From UBA11855 sp035297385 (GTDB lineage Archaea; Thermoproteota; Bathyarchaeia; Bathyarchaeales; Bathycorpusculaceae): a stretch of DNA of 52,671 nt. Both the position numbers and the translations under genes were made by a program. This document shows positions 36,814 through 45,847 of the stretch, piece by piece (the stretch's first letter is position 1; each line of letters begins with the position of its first letter). The stretch lies in NCBI GenBank assembly GCA_035297385.1, contig DATGZD010000090.1, forward strand, positions 1-52,671. The letters run 5' to 3'. The notes below the pieces were generated by a model. The model saw only the letters and a program-made list of their open reading frames with translations. It had not been told where the DNA came from and did no database searches.

Positions 36814-38772
36814 ATGTCAGAAACAAGCTTACCGTTTAATGAAACATTCTGTCCTACTGCTACAAAAGTCGGTGATGGAAAGAAACTAAAACAAGAATGG
36901 CAACGCTCAATCAATAATCGCGAGGAATTCTGGCTTGAACACGCAAAAGCAATCGACTGGTTCAAACAACCAACTAAAGCCCTAGATGATTCGAATGCGC
37001 CTTTTTACAAATGGTTCCCAGATGGAACACTTAACGTTAGTTACAACGCCGTTGATAGACATGCAAAGTCAGACAAGAAAAACAAACTGGCGTACATTTG
37101 GGAAGGAGAGATGGGCGAGGTTCGCACCTACACTTATCTACAACTCTTCAAAGAAGTTAATAGACTCGCCAAAGTCTTCAAGGATTGTGGCATCAAGAAA
37201 GGTGATAGGATTGCAGTCTATTTGCCTGTCATTCCAGAATTACCGATCACACTACTCGCAACTGCACGCATAGGTGGAATTCATACTGTAGTATTTAGTG
37301 GTTTTAGCGCTGAAGCATTAGCAGATCGTATTAATGATTCAGGTGCAAGAATCCTCGTTACAGCAGATGGCAGTTATCGAAGAGGCAAAACCGTGGCCAT
37401 CAAAGACAATGCAGACAAAGCATTACCCAATTGTCCAACTATCGAGAGAGTAATCGTGGTAAAACGTACTGGACAGACAATCACAATGAACCCAACACGG
37501 GATGTTTGGTATAATGACGCACTGGCACAAGCAGGTGTAAATGCATACGTTGAACCTGAACACATGCAAGCAACTGATCCACTGTTCATCCTCTACACTT
37601 CAGGAACAACAGGCAAACCAAAAGGCGTCCAACATGGCACCGGAGGTTACATAGTGTGGGCATACTGGACACTTAAATGGGCTCTTAACCCAGCTGACCA
37701 AGACATCTACTGGTGCACAGCAGACATAGGATGGATAACAGGACACACCTATAATGTGTATTCACCACTATCACTGGGAGTTACAGCATTCATCTTCGAA
37801 GGAACGCCTGATTATCCCGCACAGGATAGATGGTGGCAAATCGTAGAAAACCATGGCATTACAATCCTTTATTCAACGCCAACCGCAGTTCGAATGTTTA
37901 TGAAATTCGGTGAACAATGGATAAACCAACATGACCTCAGCTCATTAAGAATCTTGGCCACAGTCGGTGAACCAATAAACCCCGAAGCATGGAAATGGTA
38001 CTACAATGTCATCGGCAAGGGCAAGCTTGCAATAATTGATACATGGTGGCAAACAGAGACAGGTGGGTTCATGATTGCACCCTTGAGCGGAATTGAACTT
38101 GTACCCCTTAAACCTGGTTCGGCTACTCTTCCGTTGCCAAGCGTTCAAGCAGAAGTGTATGATGAAAAAGGGCAACCCGCACAGACAGGAAATAAAGGCT
38201 TCCTAGTAATAAGAACACCGTGGCCAGGAATGCTTCAAACAATCTGGAAAGACCCAGAAAGATACAGACAAACATACTTTGGAAGATGGCCAAACACTTA
38301 CTACACGGGCGACTATGCAGTTAAAGATCCAGATGGTTATTTTTGGCTTCTTGGCAGAGCAGATGAAGTTCTCAAAGTTGCGGGACATCGTATCGGAACA
38401 GTAGAACTGGAAAGTGCATTAGTCTCACATCCAGCAGTATCGGAAGCAGCAGTCATGGGTAAAGAGGATCCAGTCAAAGGTGAAGTGCCAGTAGCTTTTG
38501 TCACGCTTAGAAGCGGTTACACGCCCTCGGATGAACTCCGAACAGACCTCATAAAACACATCAGAACCACTATTGGTCCAATTGCGACACCAGATGCTAT
38601 CGTTATGGTCAACAAGCTACCAAAAACAAGGAGTGGCAAAATCATGCGCAGACTTCTCAAAGCTGTGCTATTAGGTGCACCGTTAGGTGACACATCGACA
38701 CTAGAAGATGAAGCTTCAGTCGATGATATAAAAGCTACGTATGAAGAAATGCGTAGACAACTCGCTAAATAA
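36814..38772 (+). CDS. acsA: Acetyl-CoA synthetase, AMP-forming
   Basis: The 652-residue protein turns acetate, ATP and CoA into acetyl-CoA, AMP and pyrophosphate. It has the N-terminal Acs region, the ATP loop YTSGTTGKPKGVQHG, the WWQTETGG motif that is characteristic of the acetyl branch, YYTGDYAVKDPDGYFWLLGR, and the C-terminal PKTRSGKIMRR with the Lys that is acetylated in regulated homologs. The length is normal. With the SatP transporter just upstream it makes an acetate assimilation pair, and the pyrophosphate it releases could feed the membrane pyrophosphatase at 30712. The last link is inference. Confidence 0.96.
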   Translation: MSETSLPFNETFCPTATKVGDGKKLKQEWQRSINNREEFWLEHAKAIDWFKQPTKALDDSNAPFYKWFPDGTLNVSYNAVDRHAKSDKKNKLAYIWEGEMGEVRTYTYLQLFKEVNRLAKVFKDCGIKKGDRIAVYLPVIPELPITLLATARIGGIHTVVFSGFSAEALADRINDSGARILVTADGSYRRGKTVAIKDNADKALPNCPTIERVIVVKRTGQTITMNPTRDVWYNDALAQAGVNAYVEPEHMQATDPLFILYTSGTTGKPKGVQHGTGGYIVWAYWTLKWALNPADQDIYWCTADIGWITGHTYNVYSPLSLGVTAFIFEGTPDYPAQDRWWQIVENHGITILYSTPTAVRMFMKFGEQWINQHDLSSLRILATVGEPINPEAWKWYYNVIGKGKLAIIDTWWQTETGGFMIAPLSGIELVPLKPGSATLPLPSVQAEVYDEKGQPAQTGNKGFLVIRTPWPGMLQTIWKDPERYRQTYFGRWPNTYYTGDYAVKDPDGYFWLLGRADEVLKVAGHRIGTVELESALVSHPAVSEAAVMGKEDPVKGEVPVAFVTLRSGYTPSDELRTDLIKHIRTTIGPIATPDAIVMVNKLPKTRSGKIMRRLLKAVLLGAPLGDTSTLEDEASVDDIKATYEEMRRQLAK

Positions 38773-38790
38773 ACACAGTCTTAGCTCAAC

Positions 38791-38816
38791 CTTTTTCTTT
38801 CTTTTTCCTTTTTCAT
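38791..38816 (+). terminator. Pyrimidine-rich terminator after acsA
   Basis: A run of T tracts separated by single C residues starts 19 bases after the acetyl-CoA synthetase stop. Oligo-T runs of this type end transcription in archaea without a hairpin. Confidence 0.55.
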
Positions 38817-39032
38817 TTCATTATTGTTTATATTAGGAAAATTAGAACCAGTAATTTTCATAAGATTCGTAATAAAAGTAAACTATAGGTTGACACAGGT
38901 AAAGACAATTGCTTTCCAATTTACATATATGTTTAGACAAATTTATAGTAAAATTACAGAAATCTTTATCAATACCTAAGGAACCGTATTAAGGAATTAC
39001 AAATTCCGTAAAATCGAATTGAGTAGTAGAAA

Positions 39033-40238
39033 ATGAAGATGACAGATTTTTACTTCAAACTGCATCTAGAAACAGATCCTGTGATAGATGATACTACGCT
39101 TAGAGATGGTATTCAAATGCCAGGCTTGGCGGTGAAGCCGAAAGATGCTGCCAAGATAGCTCAATATTTAAGTGATATCGGTACAGAGAGAATTGAAGTA
39201 TTTCATTACCAAGAGCCTGATAAAAAAGCTGCTAAACTTATTCAAAAACTGAATTTAGACTTGCGTGTGGCAGGATGGTGTCGAGCAGTAAGAGAGGATA
39301 TAGATAGTGCTATACAATGTGGATTAACAGAAGTAGGGATTTCACATCCGGTTTCAGATATACATTTTATGGCAAAATGGCCTGAAAAATCGCGTGAACA
39401 AATCCTTGCAAATGTAGTTGATGTGGTTGAATATGCAGCTAAAACTAATGGATTAAGGACTTTTGTTCATGGGGAAGATAGCACACGTGCTGATTGGGAT
39501 TTTGAGAAGAGATTCATAAATGCAGTAGCAGAGGCTGGCGCAGAGTGTTACCGCATATGTGATACTGTTGGAATTGGACTCTCCGATACGGATGCTTCAT
39601 TGCCAGCTGGCATTCCAGCTAAAATTAAAGCTATCAAGAAAGAGACAAGAATAAAAAATATTGAAGTTCACGCTCATGATGACTTCGGCAATGCTGTTGA
39701 AAATACGATGGCTGCTGTAAAAGCAGCGTCTGGAATCTGGGATAGAATCTATCTAAGTACAACCTATTTGGGTATTGGTGAGAGAGCAGGAAACGCAGAG
39801 ACTGAAAAAGTGTTGATGAACCTCTATTTACATTATGATGTCAAGAAATTTGAGGGAAAAACAAATGAATTGAAGAAAACTGCAGATTTCATAGGTAAAG
39901 CTACAGGCTATATCGTACCTCCAAACAAAGCCATAGTAGGCGATTATGGGTTTGCGCATGAATCAGGAATACACACACACGGTGTTCTAAATGATCCTTG
40001 GACATATGAGCCTTATCCGCCAGAACTAGTTGGAAACCAACGTCGATTAACTATTGGAAAACAATCTGGAAAAGGCATAATTAGGTATAGAATTTCAGAA
40101 ATAACAGGAAGAACTCCAGATGATACTGAGATTGCAGCTTGCGTGGAAAAAGTGAAAGAAATTTATGCAAATGGTAGAAGGGCTTCACTAAAGGAAGAAG
40201 AGTTCCGAAGAATCCTACAGGAACTGAAAATCATTTAA
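39033..40238 (+). CDS. DRE-TIM metallolyase: homocitrate/isopropylmalate/citrate-synthase-like
   Basis: This 401-residue protein is of the Claisen-condensing DRE-TIM family, which joins acetyl-CoA to a 2-oxo acid. DDTTLRDGIQMPGLA near the N-terminus supplies the metal-binding Asp and Arg, VHAHDDFGNAVENT provides the paired metal-binding His residues, and HESGIHTHGVLN matches the C-terminal catalytic stretch. The family usually has Glu or Asn between G and Q of the first motif, and here it is Ile. Length and motifs do not separate homocitrate synthase, citramalate or isopropylmalate synthase, or Re-citrate synthase. It lies downstream of acetyl-CoA synthetase on the same strand with its own upstream region, so it may use the acetyl-CoA formed. 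Confidence 0.82.
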   Translation: MKMTDFYFKLHLETDPVIDDTTLRDGIQMPGLAVKPKDAAKIAQYLSDIGTERIEVFHYQEPDKKAAKLIQKLNLDLRVAGWCRAVREDIDSAIQCGLTEVGISHPVSDIHFMAKWPEKSREQILANVVDVVEYAAKTNGLRTFVHGEDSTRADWDFEKRFINAVAEAGAECYRICDTVGIGLSDTDASLPAGIPAKIKAIKKETRIKNIEVHAHDDFGNAVENTMAAVKAASGIWDRIYLSTTYLGIGERAGNAETEKVLMNLYLHYDVKKFEGKTNELKKTADFIGKATGYIVPPNKAIVGDYGFAHESGIHTHGVLNDPWTYEPYPPELVGNQRRLTIGKQSGKGIIRYRISEITGRTPDDTEIAACVEKVKEIYANGRRASLKEEEFRRILQELKII

Positions 40239-40331
40239 ACCCATTTATTATTGCATACCTTTAATTTGTGTTTAATTAGGCTTGCTCATATTGTCATTAT
40301 CAGATTAGGTTTGTTGCCAGATTACGGTGAA

Positions 40332-40339
40332 TTTTATAA
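40332..40339 (+). promoter_or_regulatory. TATA-like element before the lipid prenyltransferase gene
   Basis: ttttataac lies about 22 bases before a GTG (40358) and 43 before an ATG (40379). Archaeal TATA boxes usually sit about 26 bases before the transcript start, so this box would give either a leaderless GTG start or a leader of roughly 17 bases before the ATG. Confidence 0.45.
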
Positions 40340-40378
40340 CTCAGTTGGCTGCTATGTGTGAGCAAGGTTAAACTGTTA

Positions 40379-41230
40379 ATGGGTAAACTTCGAGCATTCA
40401 TAAAGCTGATGCGACCAATAAATTGTGTTATCATGGGATTCGCCGTATTCGTTGGCGTCATCTTAGCTGGTGCAAACATTTCAGCTATATTTTGGTCTAA
40501 CATAGTATTTGGTTTTTTCACCGGGTTCACACTTTGCGCAGCATCTATGGCGATAAATGATTACTATGATAGGAAGATCGACGCAATCAATGAACCTGCG
40601 CGCCCAATCCCAAGCGGTTTAATCAGTCCTCAAGAAGCTTTAGGATTGGCCGTAGTTCTTTCAGTAATTGGACTTGTTTTTGCTGCATTAGTAAGCTTTC
40701 CTTGTTTGATAGTAGCCTTGGTTGCCTACACTATTATGATGGCATATATGACTGTTGGAAAACGTAGTGGTTTACCTGGAAACTTTTTAGTCAGCGCTTG
40801 CGTCGCGGCGCCATTCGTATATGGAAGCATAATTGCCAGGGGTTTTGTTGTGTTGAATGTATGGTTTTTTGTGTCGATGGCTTTTCTGGCTAACACAGGC
40901 AGAGAAATTACGAAGGGTATAGTGGATGTTGAGGGTGATAGAACTGAAAATGTTAGGACCCTCGCAGTGCGATTCGGAGAGAAGGTTGCCGGCATTGTTG
41001 CTGTCATTTTCTTTATTTCTGCAGTTGCTTTAACCCCGGTACCTTTGATTCTTCGTTTAGTGTCATTGTGGTTTATTCCATTTGTCTTGGTGATCGATGT
41101 GGGATTGCTTTTTTGTTCTGGCCTTTTACTTGTAGACCATAGTCGTGAGAAAGCTAGAAGAATTAAGAATTTGGTGTTGTTCTTGTTCATTTTTGGGTTG
41201 TTGGCATTTATATTTGGTCAAGTTATCTGA
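40379..41230 (+). CDS. UbiA-family digeranylgeranylglyceryl phosphate synthase
   Basis: This integral membrane prenyltransferase has about eight spans and the aspartate motif NDYYDRKIDAINEPARPIPSG, typical of the archaeal enzyme that adds the second geranylgeranyl chain to form the diether core of membrane lipids. A second motif lies in GREITKGIVDVEGDRTENVRTLA. The product starting at ATG 40379 (MGKLRAFIKLMRP) matches the usual family length; a GTG seven codons earlier is possible. UbiA relatives also make quinones and chlorophylls, but this N-terminus and NEPARPIPSG favour the lipid enzyme. Confidence 0.9.
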   Translation: MGKLRAFIKLMRPINCVIMGFAVFVGVILAGANISAIFWSNIVFGFFTGFTLCAASMAINDYYDRKIDAINEPARPIPSGLISPQEALGLAVVLSVIGLVFAALVSFPCLIVALVAYTIMMAYMTVGKRSGLPGNFLVSACVAAPFVYGSIIARGFVVLNVWFFVSMAFLANTGREITKGIVDVEGDRTENVRTLAVRFGEKVAGIVAVIFFISAVALTPVPLILRLVSLWFIPFVLVIDVGLLFCSGLLLVDHSREKARRIKNLVLFLFIFGLLAFIFGQVI

Positions 41231-41391
41231 TATTGTTCGTTAGTTTTCAATGTTTATGTCTATTGCATAATATAGTGAGATACTTTTTGACGCTTTTAGT
41301 TACTACATCTTGCCTCTGACTTTGCTTACTATGTATATCCCCATGTTTTAATCATGTTAACAATCGATAAGTATATTTTAAAGTCATTTTG

Positions 41392-42072
41392 ATGCTGGAG
41401 ACTGTTAATTTGTCCGAACGATTTGCAAAAAAATGGGAAAATCAAAGAAATCAAGTATCGTTTACTGATGCAATACGTCAAACAGTTACACCGCAGGTGC
41501 CGTTGAAACAACGTTTAGATTTTGCTGTAAGACGTTTAACACTGCAGATAAACAAATTAGATCAAACCAATGAACGTTTCACTCAAAAAGATCGAGCAAT
41601 GTTCGCAAAATTAGTCGACGCATACGCAAAACATGATACAGCTCATGCAAATATCTATGCCAACGAAATAGCTGAAGTACGCAAGATGGCAAAATTAGTC
41701 ATGAACGCAAGATTAGCATTAGATCAAGTCCTGTTAAGAATACAGACATGTACAGAACTGGGTGATGTCGTGGCGAATTTGGGTCCAGCAATAGGTGTCT
41801 TGCGATCTGTGGGTTCATGCATGGGTGGAGTTTTACCTGAAGCAGAAAACGAACTTGGCGAAATTGGCAACATGTTGAGTGGTTTAATGTTCGAATCGGG
41901 CTTGAATACTGGAGCATCAATGAACTTTGAGAATGTAAACGAGGACGCTGCAAAAATTCTAAATGAAGCAGCAGTAGTTGCAGAGCAAAAAGTCAACGCA
42001 AACTTTCCAGAATTACCATCAAATACTGGAGCAAACACATCAAGTTTAAAAACTGGTAGCCCACACTCCTAA
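41392..42072 (+). CDS. cdvB: CdvB-type ESCRT-III (Snf7-fold) protein
   Basis: The 226-residue product matches archaeal CdvB/ESCRT-III proteins across its core: a basic helix with PLKQRLDFAVRRLTLQINKL (about 38-57), then HDTAHANIYANEIAEVRKMAKLV, LALDQVLLRIQTCTELGDVV and an acidic PEAENELGEIGNML. ESCRT-III filaments constrict membranes in archaeal division and vesicle release. The end after residue 205 is short and polar (PSNTGANTSS), without the C-terminal winged helix that links Sulfolobus CdvB to CdvA, so it is closer to a CdvB1/B2-like paralog. Neither cdvA nor the cdvC ATPase is in the window. An AT-rich TATA-like run lies about 20 bases before the ATG. Confidence 0.88.
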   Translation: MLETVNLSERFAKKWENQRNQVSFTDAIRQTVTPQVPLKQRLDFAVRRLTLQINKLDQTNERFTQKDRAMFAKLVDAYAKHDTAHANIYANEIAEVRKMAKLVMNARLALDQVLLRIQTCTELGDVVANLGPAIGVLRSVGSCMGGVLPEAENELGEIGNMLSGLMFESGLNTGASMNFENVNEDAAKILNEAAVVAEQKVNANFPELPSNTGANTSSLKTGSPHS

Positions 42073-42073
42073 A

Positions 42074-42089
42074 CTTTTTTCTATTTTTA
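42074..42089 (+). terminator. T-rich terminator after cdvB
   Basis: Two oligo-T tracts (cttttttctattttta) begin just after the cdvB stop, fitting archaeal factor-independent termination. Confidence 0.45.
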
Positions 42090-42369
42090 TGCGGCACGTT
42101 AGTATCATTGTAATTGCAGTTCTAAAGTCTAATTATTACTCTATCTGTCTGAAACAAAATTCCTGATATGCCAAAAGCATTTGTAGAATTAGCGAGCACC
42201 CCTTAAATCAAAAGAAGGAGTAAGAATATGCACGTTATTATGAAAGACTCCCCATACAACTAGAGAACGGAGAGCACATCTAAAGTTCTAGCCTCAATTG
42301 CTTCTAAACAAATATTGTGATAAGTTTTTATTTGTTAATAGAAATGCTATTCATCCAAGAAGCAACGAT

Positions 42370-42443
42370 GCCTCGATAGCTCAGCCCGGTAGAGCGGCTG
42401 CCTCGTAAGCAGCAGGCCGCGGGATCAAGGCCCGCTCGAGGCT
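42370..42443 (+). tRNA. tRNA-Thr (anticodon CGT)
   Basis: All arms fold: a perfect seven-pair acceptor stem (gcctcga with tcgaggc), a four-pair D stem (gctc with gagc), a five-pair anticodon stem (gctgc with gcagc) around loop ctcgtaa, and a five-pair T stem (gcggg with cccgc). The anticodon CGT reads ACG threonine codons. The discriminator base is T and no CCA is encoded, as is common in archaea. The T loop reads atcaagg, with A at position 54 and G at 60 in place of the usual T54, which is unusual for an elongator tRNA. No intron is present. Confidence 0.95.
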
Positions 42444-42455
42444 CTTACTTCAGGT

Positions 42456-42689
42456 TTACTCTTGGACTTCGGTTTCTTCTTTACTTTTTGTGGGTGGTTT
42501 ATCAGTTAACAATTTGTATTTTCGTGCTTTAGAATCAACCATTTCACATTCGAACATTTTTTTCAATGATTTGAAGACTTTCTTCTCTGGTAAACCAGTT
42601 GCTGCAGCCAACTCACCTAATGTTAATTCTCTTTGTCCAATAGGTTTTAATGCGGCAATAATCGCTTCATCATTCTTGTTTAATTTCAT
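42456..42689 (-). CDS. Small winged-helix protein
   Basis: The product is about 77 residues: MKLNKNDEAIIAALKPIG, then a helix-turn-helix with LTLGELAAATGLPEKKVFKSLKK, a wing with KARKYKLLT, and a charged tail. It looks like a minimal DNA-binding or protein-binding winged helix. I place the start at ATG 42689, with GAGGTTAG five bases upstream; a GTG five codons earlier would overlap that site. It runs convergent to the tRNA gene with 12 bases between. Its role is unknown. Confidence 0.7.
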   Translation of the reverse strand: MKLNKNDEAIIAALKPIGQRELTLGELAAATGLPEKKVFKSLKKMFECEMVDSKARKYKLLTDKPPTKSKEETEVQE

Positions 42690-42738
42690 GAGAGCTAACC
42701 TCACGTGTTTTTCGTAGTTTAGTTTGCTCTATTTCATC

Positions 42739-43635
42739 TTATCCTTTTTCAAGTTTGCGGTTTCGTAACCATCGTTCTTGGTGATACAAGTACTCTTGAG
42801 CATAACCTGCAAACTCGCCAAAGTATGCTCTACCAAACCCATTAAGTTGTTTATAGTCTGAATCACTCAAGCTATCATGTGCTATTAATTTCTTCACTAG
42901 ACTCTGCTCAAAACAATCAGTATAATATCGTAATAAGATTCGTTTCACCCAGACATCAACAGGGAATGCAATCAACTTATCTAACGAAAAAAGCAGTGTG
43001 CAATCTGCGACTTTCAAGCCGACGCCTGGAAATTCAAGAAGCTTCTCTCTTGCCTGTTCATACGATAGCATTCTCAAGTTTTCTAGATTGTAATCGTCTT
43101 CAAAAATCATATGAGAGGTTTGTTGAATATATGGTGCACGATAACCTAAGCCACATTTCTTTAACTCTTCTAATGATGACCCTGCTAATCGTTTGCTTAA
43201 TGGAAATGCATAAAATTTGTAGCCTTCGAAAGTTAATCGTTCTCCAAATTTTGATGATAATCGGAGCAACATCTGTTGGATGGCGGGTACATTTTTATAG
43301 GTAGCACAAATGAATGAAATAAGACACTCCAACGGGGATTGGCGAATTAAGCGTAAACCCCAAAACTCTTCCAATGCACCTTTAATACGTTCATCTTTAC
43401 CTATTCGATACTTAATCTGTTCTAAATCATGATCCAGACTAAAATAATGTCGAATAAACGTCTCATCCACGCCTGAAGTACCCGAAAAATCTAATGTTTC
43501 GCCGATTTGCCGAATTTTTACAACTCGATCGCCAACAACGCCAAACCACCAATCACCACGCTTTTCCCAACGAAAGACCTGGCCGCAGCATAATGAGATA
43601 TCAAGATTAAACGGCATTGTTAGCTGTAAATTCAA
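42739..43635 (-). CDS. ogg: 8-oxoguanine DNA glycosylase, OGG1 type
   Basis: This 298-residue protein has the OGG1-family opening FNLDISLCCGQVFRW and the helix-hairpin-helix core FPGVGLKVADCTLLFSLDKLIAFPVDVWV, where Lys in GLKVAD is the Schiff-base nucleophile and Asp in PVDVW the catalytic acid. It removes oxidised guanine and can cut the abasic strand. Its TTG start overlaps the stop of the upstream EF-2 paralog as TTGA; an ATG six codons later (43617, MPFNLDIS) is also possible. Coupling of a DNA repair gene to a translation factor gene is probably just operon packing. Confidence 0.9.
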   Translation of the reverse strand: MNLQLTMPFNLDISLCCGQVFRWEKRGDWWFGVVGDRVVKIRQIGETLDFSGTSGVDETFIRHYFSLDHDLEQIKYRIGKDERIKGALEEFWGLRLIRQSPLECLISFICATYKNVPAIQQMLLRLSSKFGERLTFEGYKFYAFPLSKRLAGSSLEELKKCGLGYRAPYIQQTSHMIFEDDYNLENLRMLSYEQAREKLLEFPGVGLKVADCTLLFSLDKLIAFPVDVWVKRILLRYYTDCFEQSLVKKLIAHDSLSDSDYKQLNGFGRAYFGEFAGYAQEYLYHQERWLRNRKLEKG

Positions 43636-45749
43636 CCTGTTTCCTCCAAGAACAGGTCAGGCGTCGGCAACCCAGTAGGCAATCCCTTCCGTTGACGAAT
43701 TTCACCAATAATCTTCGTTGCAAGCTTTTCTGGGACACGTTCCCATCCTTCTAAGCTGGATTGCCAGAAAGCCCTACCAGAGGCTGCTGACCGTAACTCT
43801 TGTGATAACCCGAATGATTCTGCTACAGGTACGAATGCCGTGATGACTGCTAGCAAACCCTTCTGTTCAAACAAGCAGATTCGTCCACGTCTACTAGTAA
43901 CTATACGTTGACATTCACTGGTTAACTCGCTCGAGACGGAAATAATAGTCTTGTAGATGGGCTCCATTAATATGGGCTTGGCAGTTAGAAAAGAACCAAA
44001 AATCGATTTGCCAACAGCGCGCATGATTTCCGTTGAACTCCGTAGCTCATGGTTTTCACTAACCTCAACATCAGTCAGATTTGCTTTAGTATGTCTTAAT
44101 GGTTCGCCACATAAAGGACCAGCACGAGTAGCGAACTCAAAACCTGCGATAATTGATTCCAAGACTTCCTCTTCTAATGATTCAGTTTTTCCACTACAAT
44201 CGGCTAGCACATTACGAAATTCATCAATACAGAGTACGTTCGCATCAGCAGTTGTGGATTGTTTTGTTTCTTCCATTAATGGCTCAACTTTCAATGTGAA
44301 AGTGTTTTCTTTGTTTGGACTTTTTGCAGTCGCATCAATTCCTTTTTTTATGATGCTTTCTCTATATACAACTCTTGGAGATGAAGAGATAACCTGTACT
44401 TGATTGTTCAATTGTTTTAAAGCAATCTCTAAGTGTAACTCACCCATGCCATTTAACAAGTACTCGCCGGTCTCTTTATCAGCCTTAACGGTTAAGTCAG
44501 GATCTTCAACCGCAATTTTTCCCAGTGTCTCTAACAATACTGATAAGTCCTGCGGATTTTTGGGTTCAACGGCTACTGTAACAACTGGTTCAGCGACGGT
44601 GTTTATGCTTTCAAAAGGAACCATACCGTCCTTATGTGCAGCATCAACTAAGGTTTCGCCAGTCTTAACGATGCTGCTAAGAGCTAATACGGCAATATTG
44701 CCCGCAGAAACATACTCTACTTCTTCTCTAAAGGCACCCATCTGCAAGTAGACGTGATCAACTCTTGTTTCTGTTTGAGCTTCAACAAGGTGCAGCCTGT
44801 CATTTTTTTTCACGATGCCAGAAAATAGTCTTGCCGTAACAATCATGTTATTATTTTTGTTGGCTTGCACATTTGTAACACACATTACTGTCAGCATATC
44901 ATTCCTACATTCGGAGATAGCTTGACCAATGCTTGAGTTAATGTGTCCATCCCAGATTTTGTCCATTCGATATATTTGTGCTTGTTTTGGACTCGGAAGA
45001 CTCTTGATTACCATTTCAAAAATAGCATCGTAGATTGGAAACCTTCTGCGCAGTTTTTCATGCTGCATCGTTTTATATGAATTCACAATGTCAGTGAATT
45101 TTATGCTCTTTTCACGTACAGTATTTAGTGTAAAACCCCAGCCATGTAATGCTGAACCGAAGACAATGCTATCATTTGCAGGATTGACTTTCCACTTTTC
45201 TTTAAAGGGTTTTTCTCCGTGGATTTCGATTAAGTCGTTGAAACTATTGATTATATGTTGAAGTTTTTGTTCGACTTGCTCCCCGTTCAACTGCAGTTCA
45301 GTGATTAAGCGATCAATTTTATTAATGAAAAGAACAGGTCGCACTCGCTCATCTAGTGATTGCCGTGTCACGACTTCGGTTTGCGGCATAATTTCTTCAA
45401 CTGCATCTACAACAACTATCGTTCCGTCTATTGCACGAAGTGCACGCATAACTTTGCCTGTAAAATCGACGTGACCAGGAGTGTCTACTAGATTAATTAA
45501 ATGAGAATCATAGAGCAAGCTGATGTTAGCTGTCTTTATCGTGATTTTTCGTTTTTGTTCTTCATCAAGAAAGTCCAAGACCCGAGCTGTGCCAACCATA
45601 GTAGGTGATAGTAGACCTGCGCTCGCTAACAATGAGTCAGTTAATGTTGTTTTTCCATGGTCAATGTGAGCAACTATGCCAAGGTTGCGAATCTTCTCTT
45701 TCTCATCCATAAGCTTGAGTATATTGCTAAGCTGTCTGAACCGTGGCAT
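43632..45749 (-). CDS. aEF-2 paralog without the diphthamide histidine
   Basis: The 705-residue protein has the EF-2 domain order and the GTPase motifs AHIDHGKTT, DTPGHVDF and NKID, followed by domains II to V. It begins with the usual archaeal EF-2 lead (PRFRQLSNILKLM). In domain IV, where EF-2 carries the diphthamide His in a DHW-like tip, this protein reads LEGWERVP, so His is replaced by Gly. The switch region DEEQKRKITIKTANISL and several other conserved spots are also changed. It is therefore a second EF-2-like factor rather than the housekeeping one; such paralogs are known in several archaeal lineages. Its role may lie in translocation under stress or in ribosome recycling; neither is shown. 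Confidence 0.87.
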   Translation of the reverse strand: MPRFRQLSNILKLMDEKEKIRNLGIVAHIDHGKTTLTDSLLASAGLLSPTMVGTARVLDFLDEEQKRKITIKTANISLLYDSHLINLVDTPGHVDFTGKVMRALRAIDGTIVVVDAVEEIMPQTEVVTRQSLDERVRPVLFINKIDRLITELQLNGEQVEQKLQHIINSFNDLIEIHGEKPFKEKWKVNPANDSIVFGSALHGWGFTLNTVREKSIKFTDIVNSYKTMQHEKLRRRFPIYDAIFEMVIKSLPSPKQAQIYRMDKIWDGHINSSIGQAISECRNDMLTVMCVTNVQANKNNNMIVTARLFSGIVKKNDRLHLVEAQTETRVDHVYLQMGAFREEVEYVSAGNIAVLALSSIVKTGETLVDAAHKDGMVPFESINTVAEPVVTVAVEPKNPQDLSVLLETLGKIAVEDPDLTVKADKETGEYLLNGMGELHLEIALKQLNNQVQVISSSPRVVYRESIIKKGIDATAKSPNKENTFTLKVEPLMEETKQSTTADANVLCIDEFRNVLADCSGKTESLEEEVLESIIAGFEFATRAGPLCGEPLRHTKANLTDVEVSENHELRSSTEIMRAVGKSIFGSFLTAKPILMEPIYKTIISVSSELTSECQRIVTSRRGRICLFEQKGLLAVITAFVPVAESFGLSQELRSAASGRAFWQSSLEGWERVPEKLATKIIGEIRQRKGLPTGLPTPDLFLEETG

Positions 45750-45847
45750 TCTTTTTTGCTCACCTGATACAGCTTTTAGAGATTGAAAAGTACATATTAA
45801 ATTTATTATTCAAGTAATTTATTCTGCTGTAGCAAGGAGCATTATCA

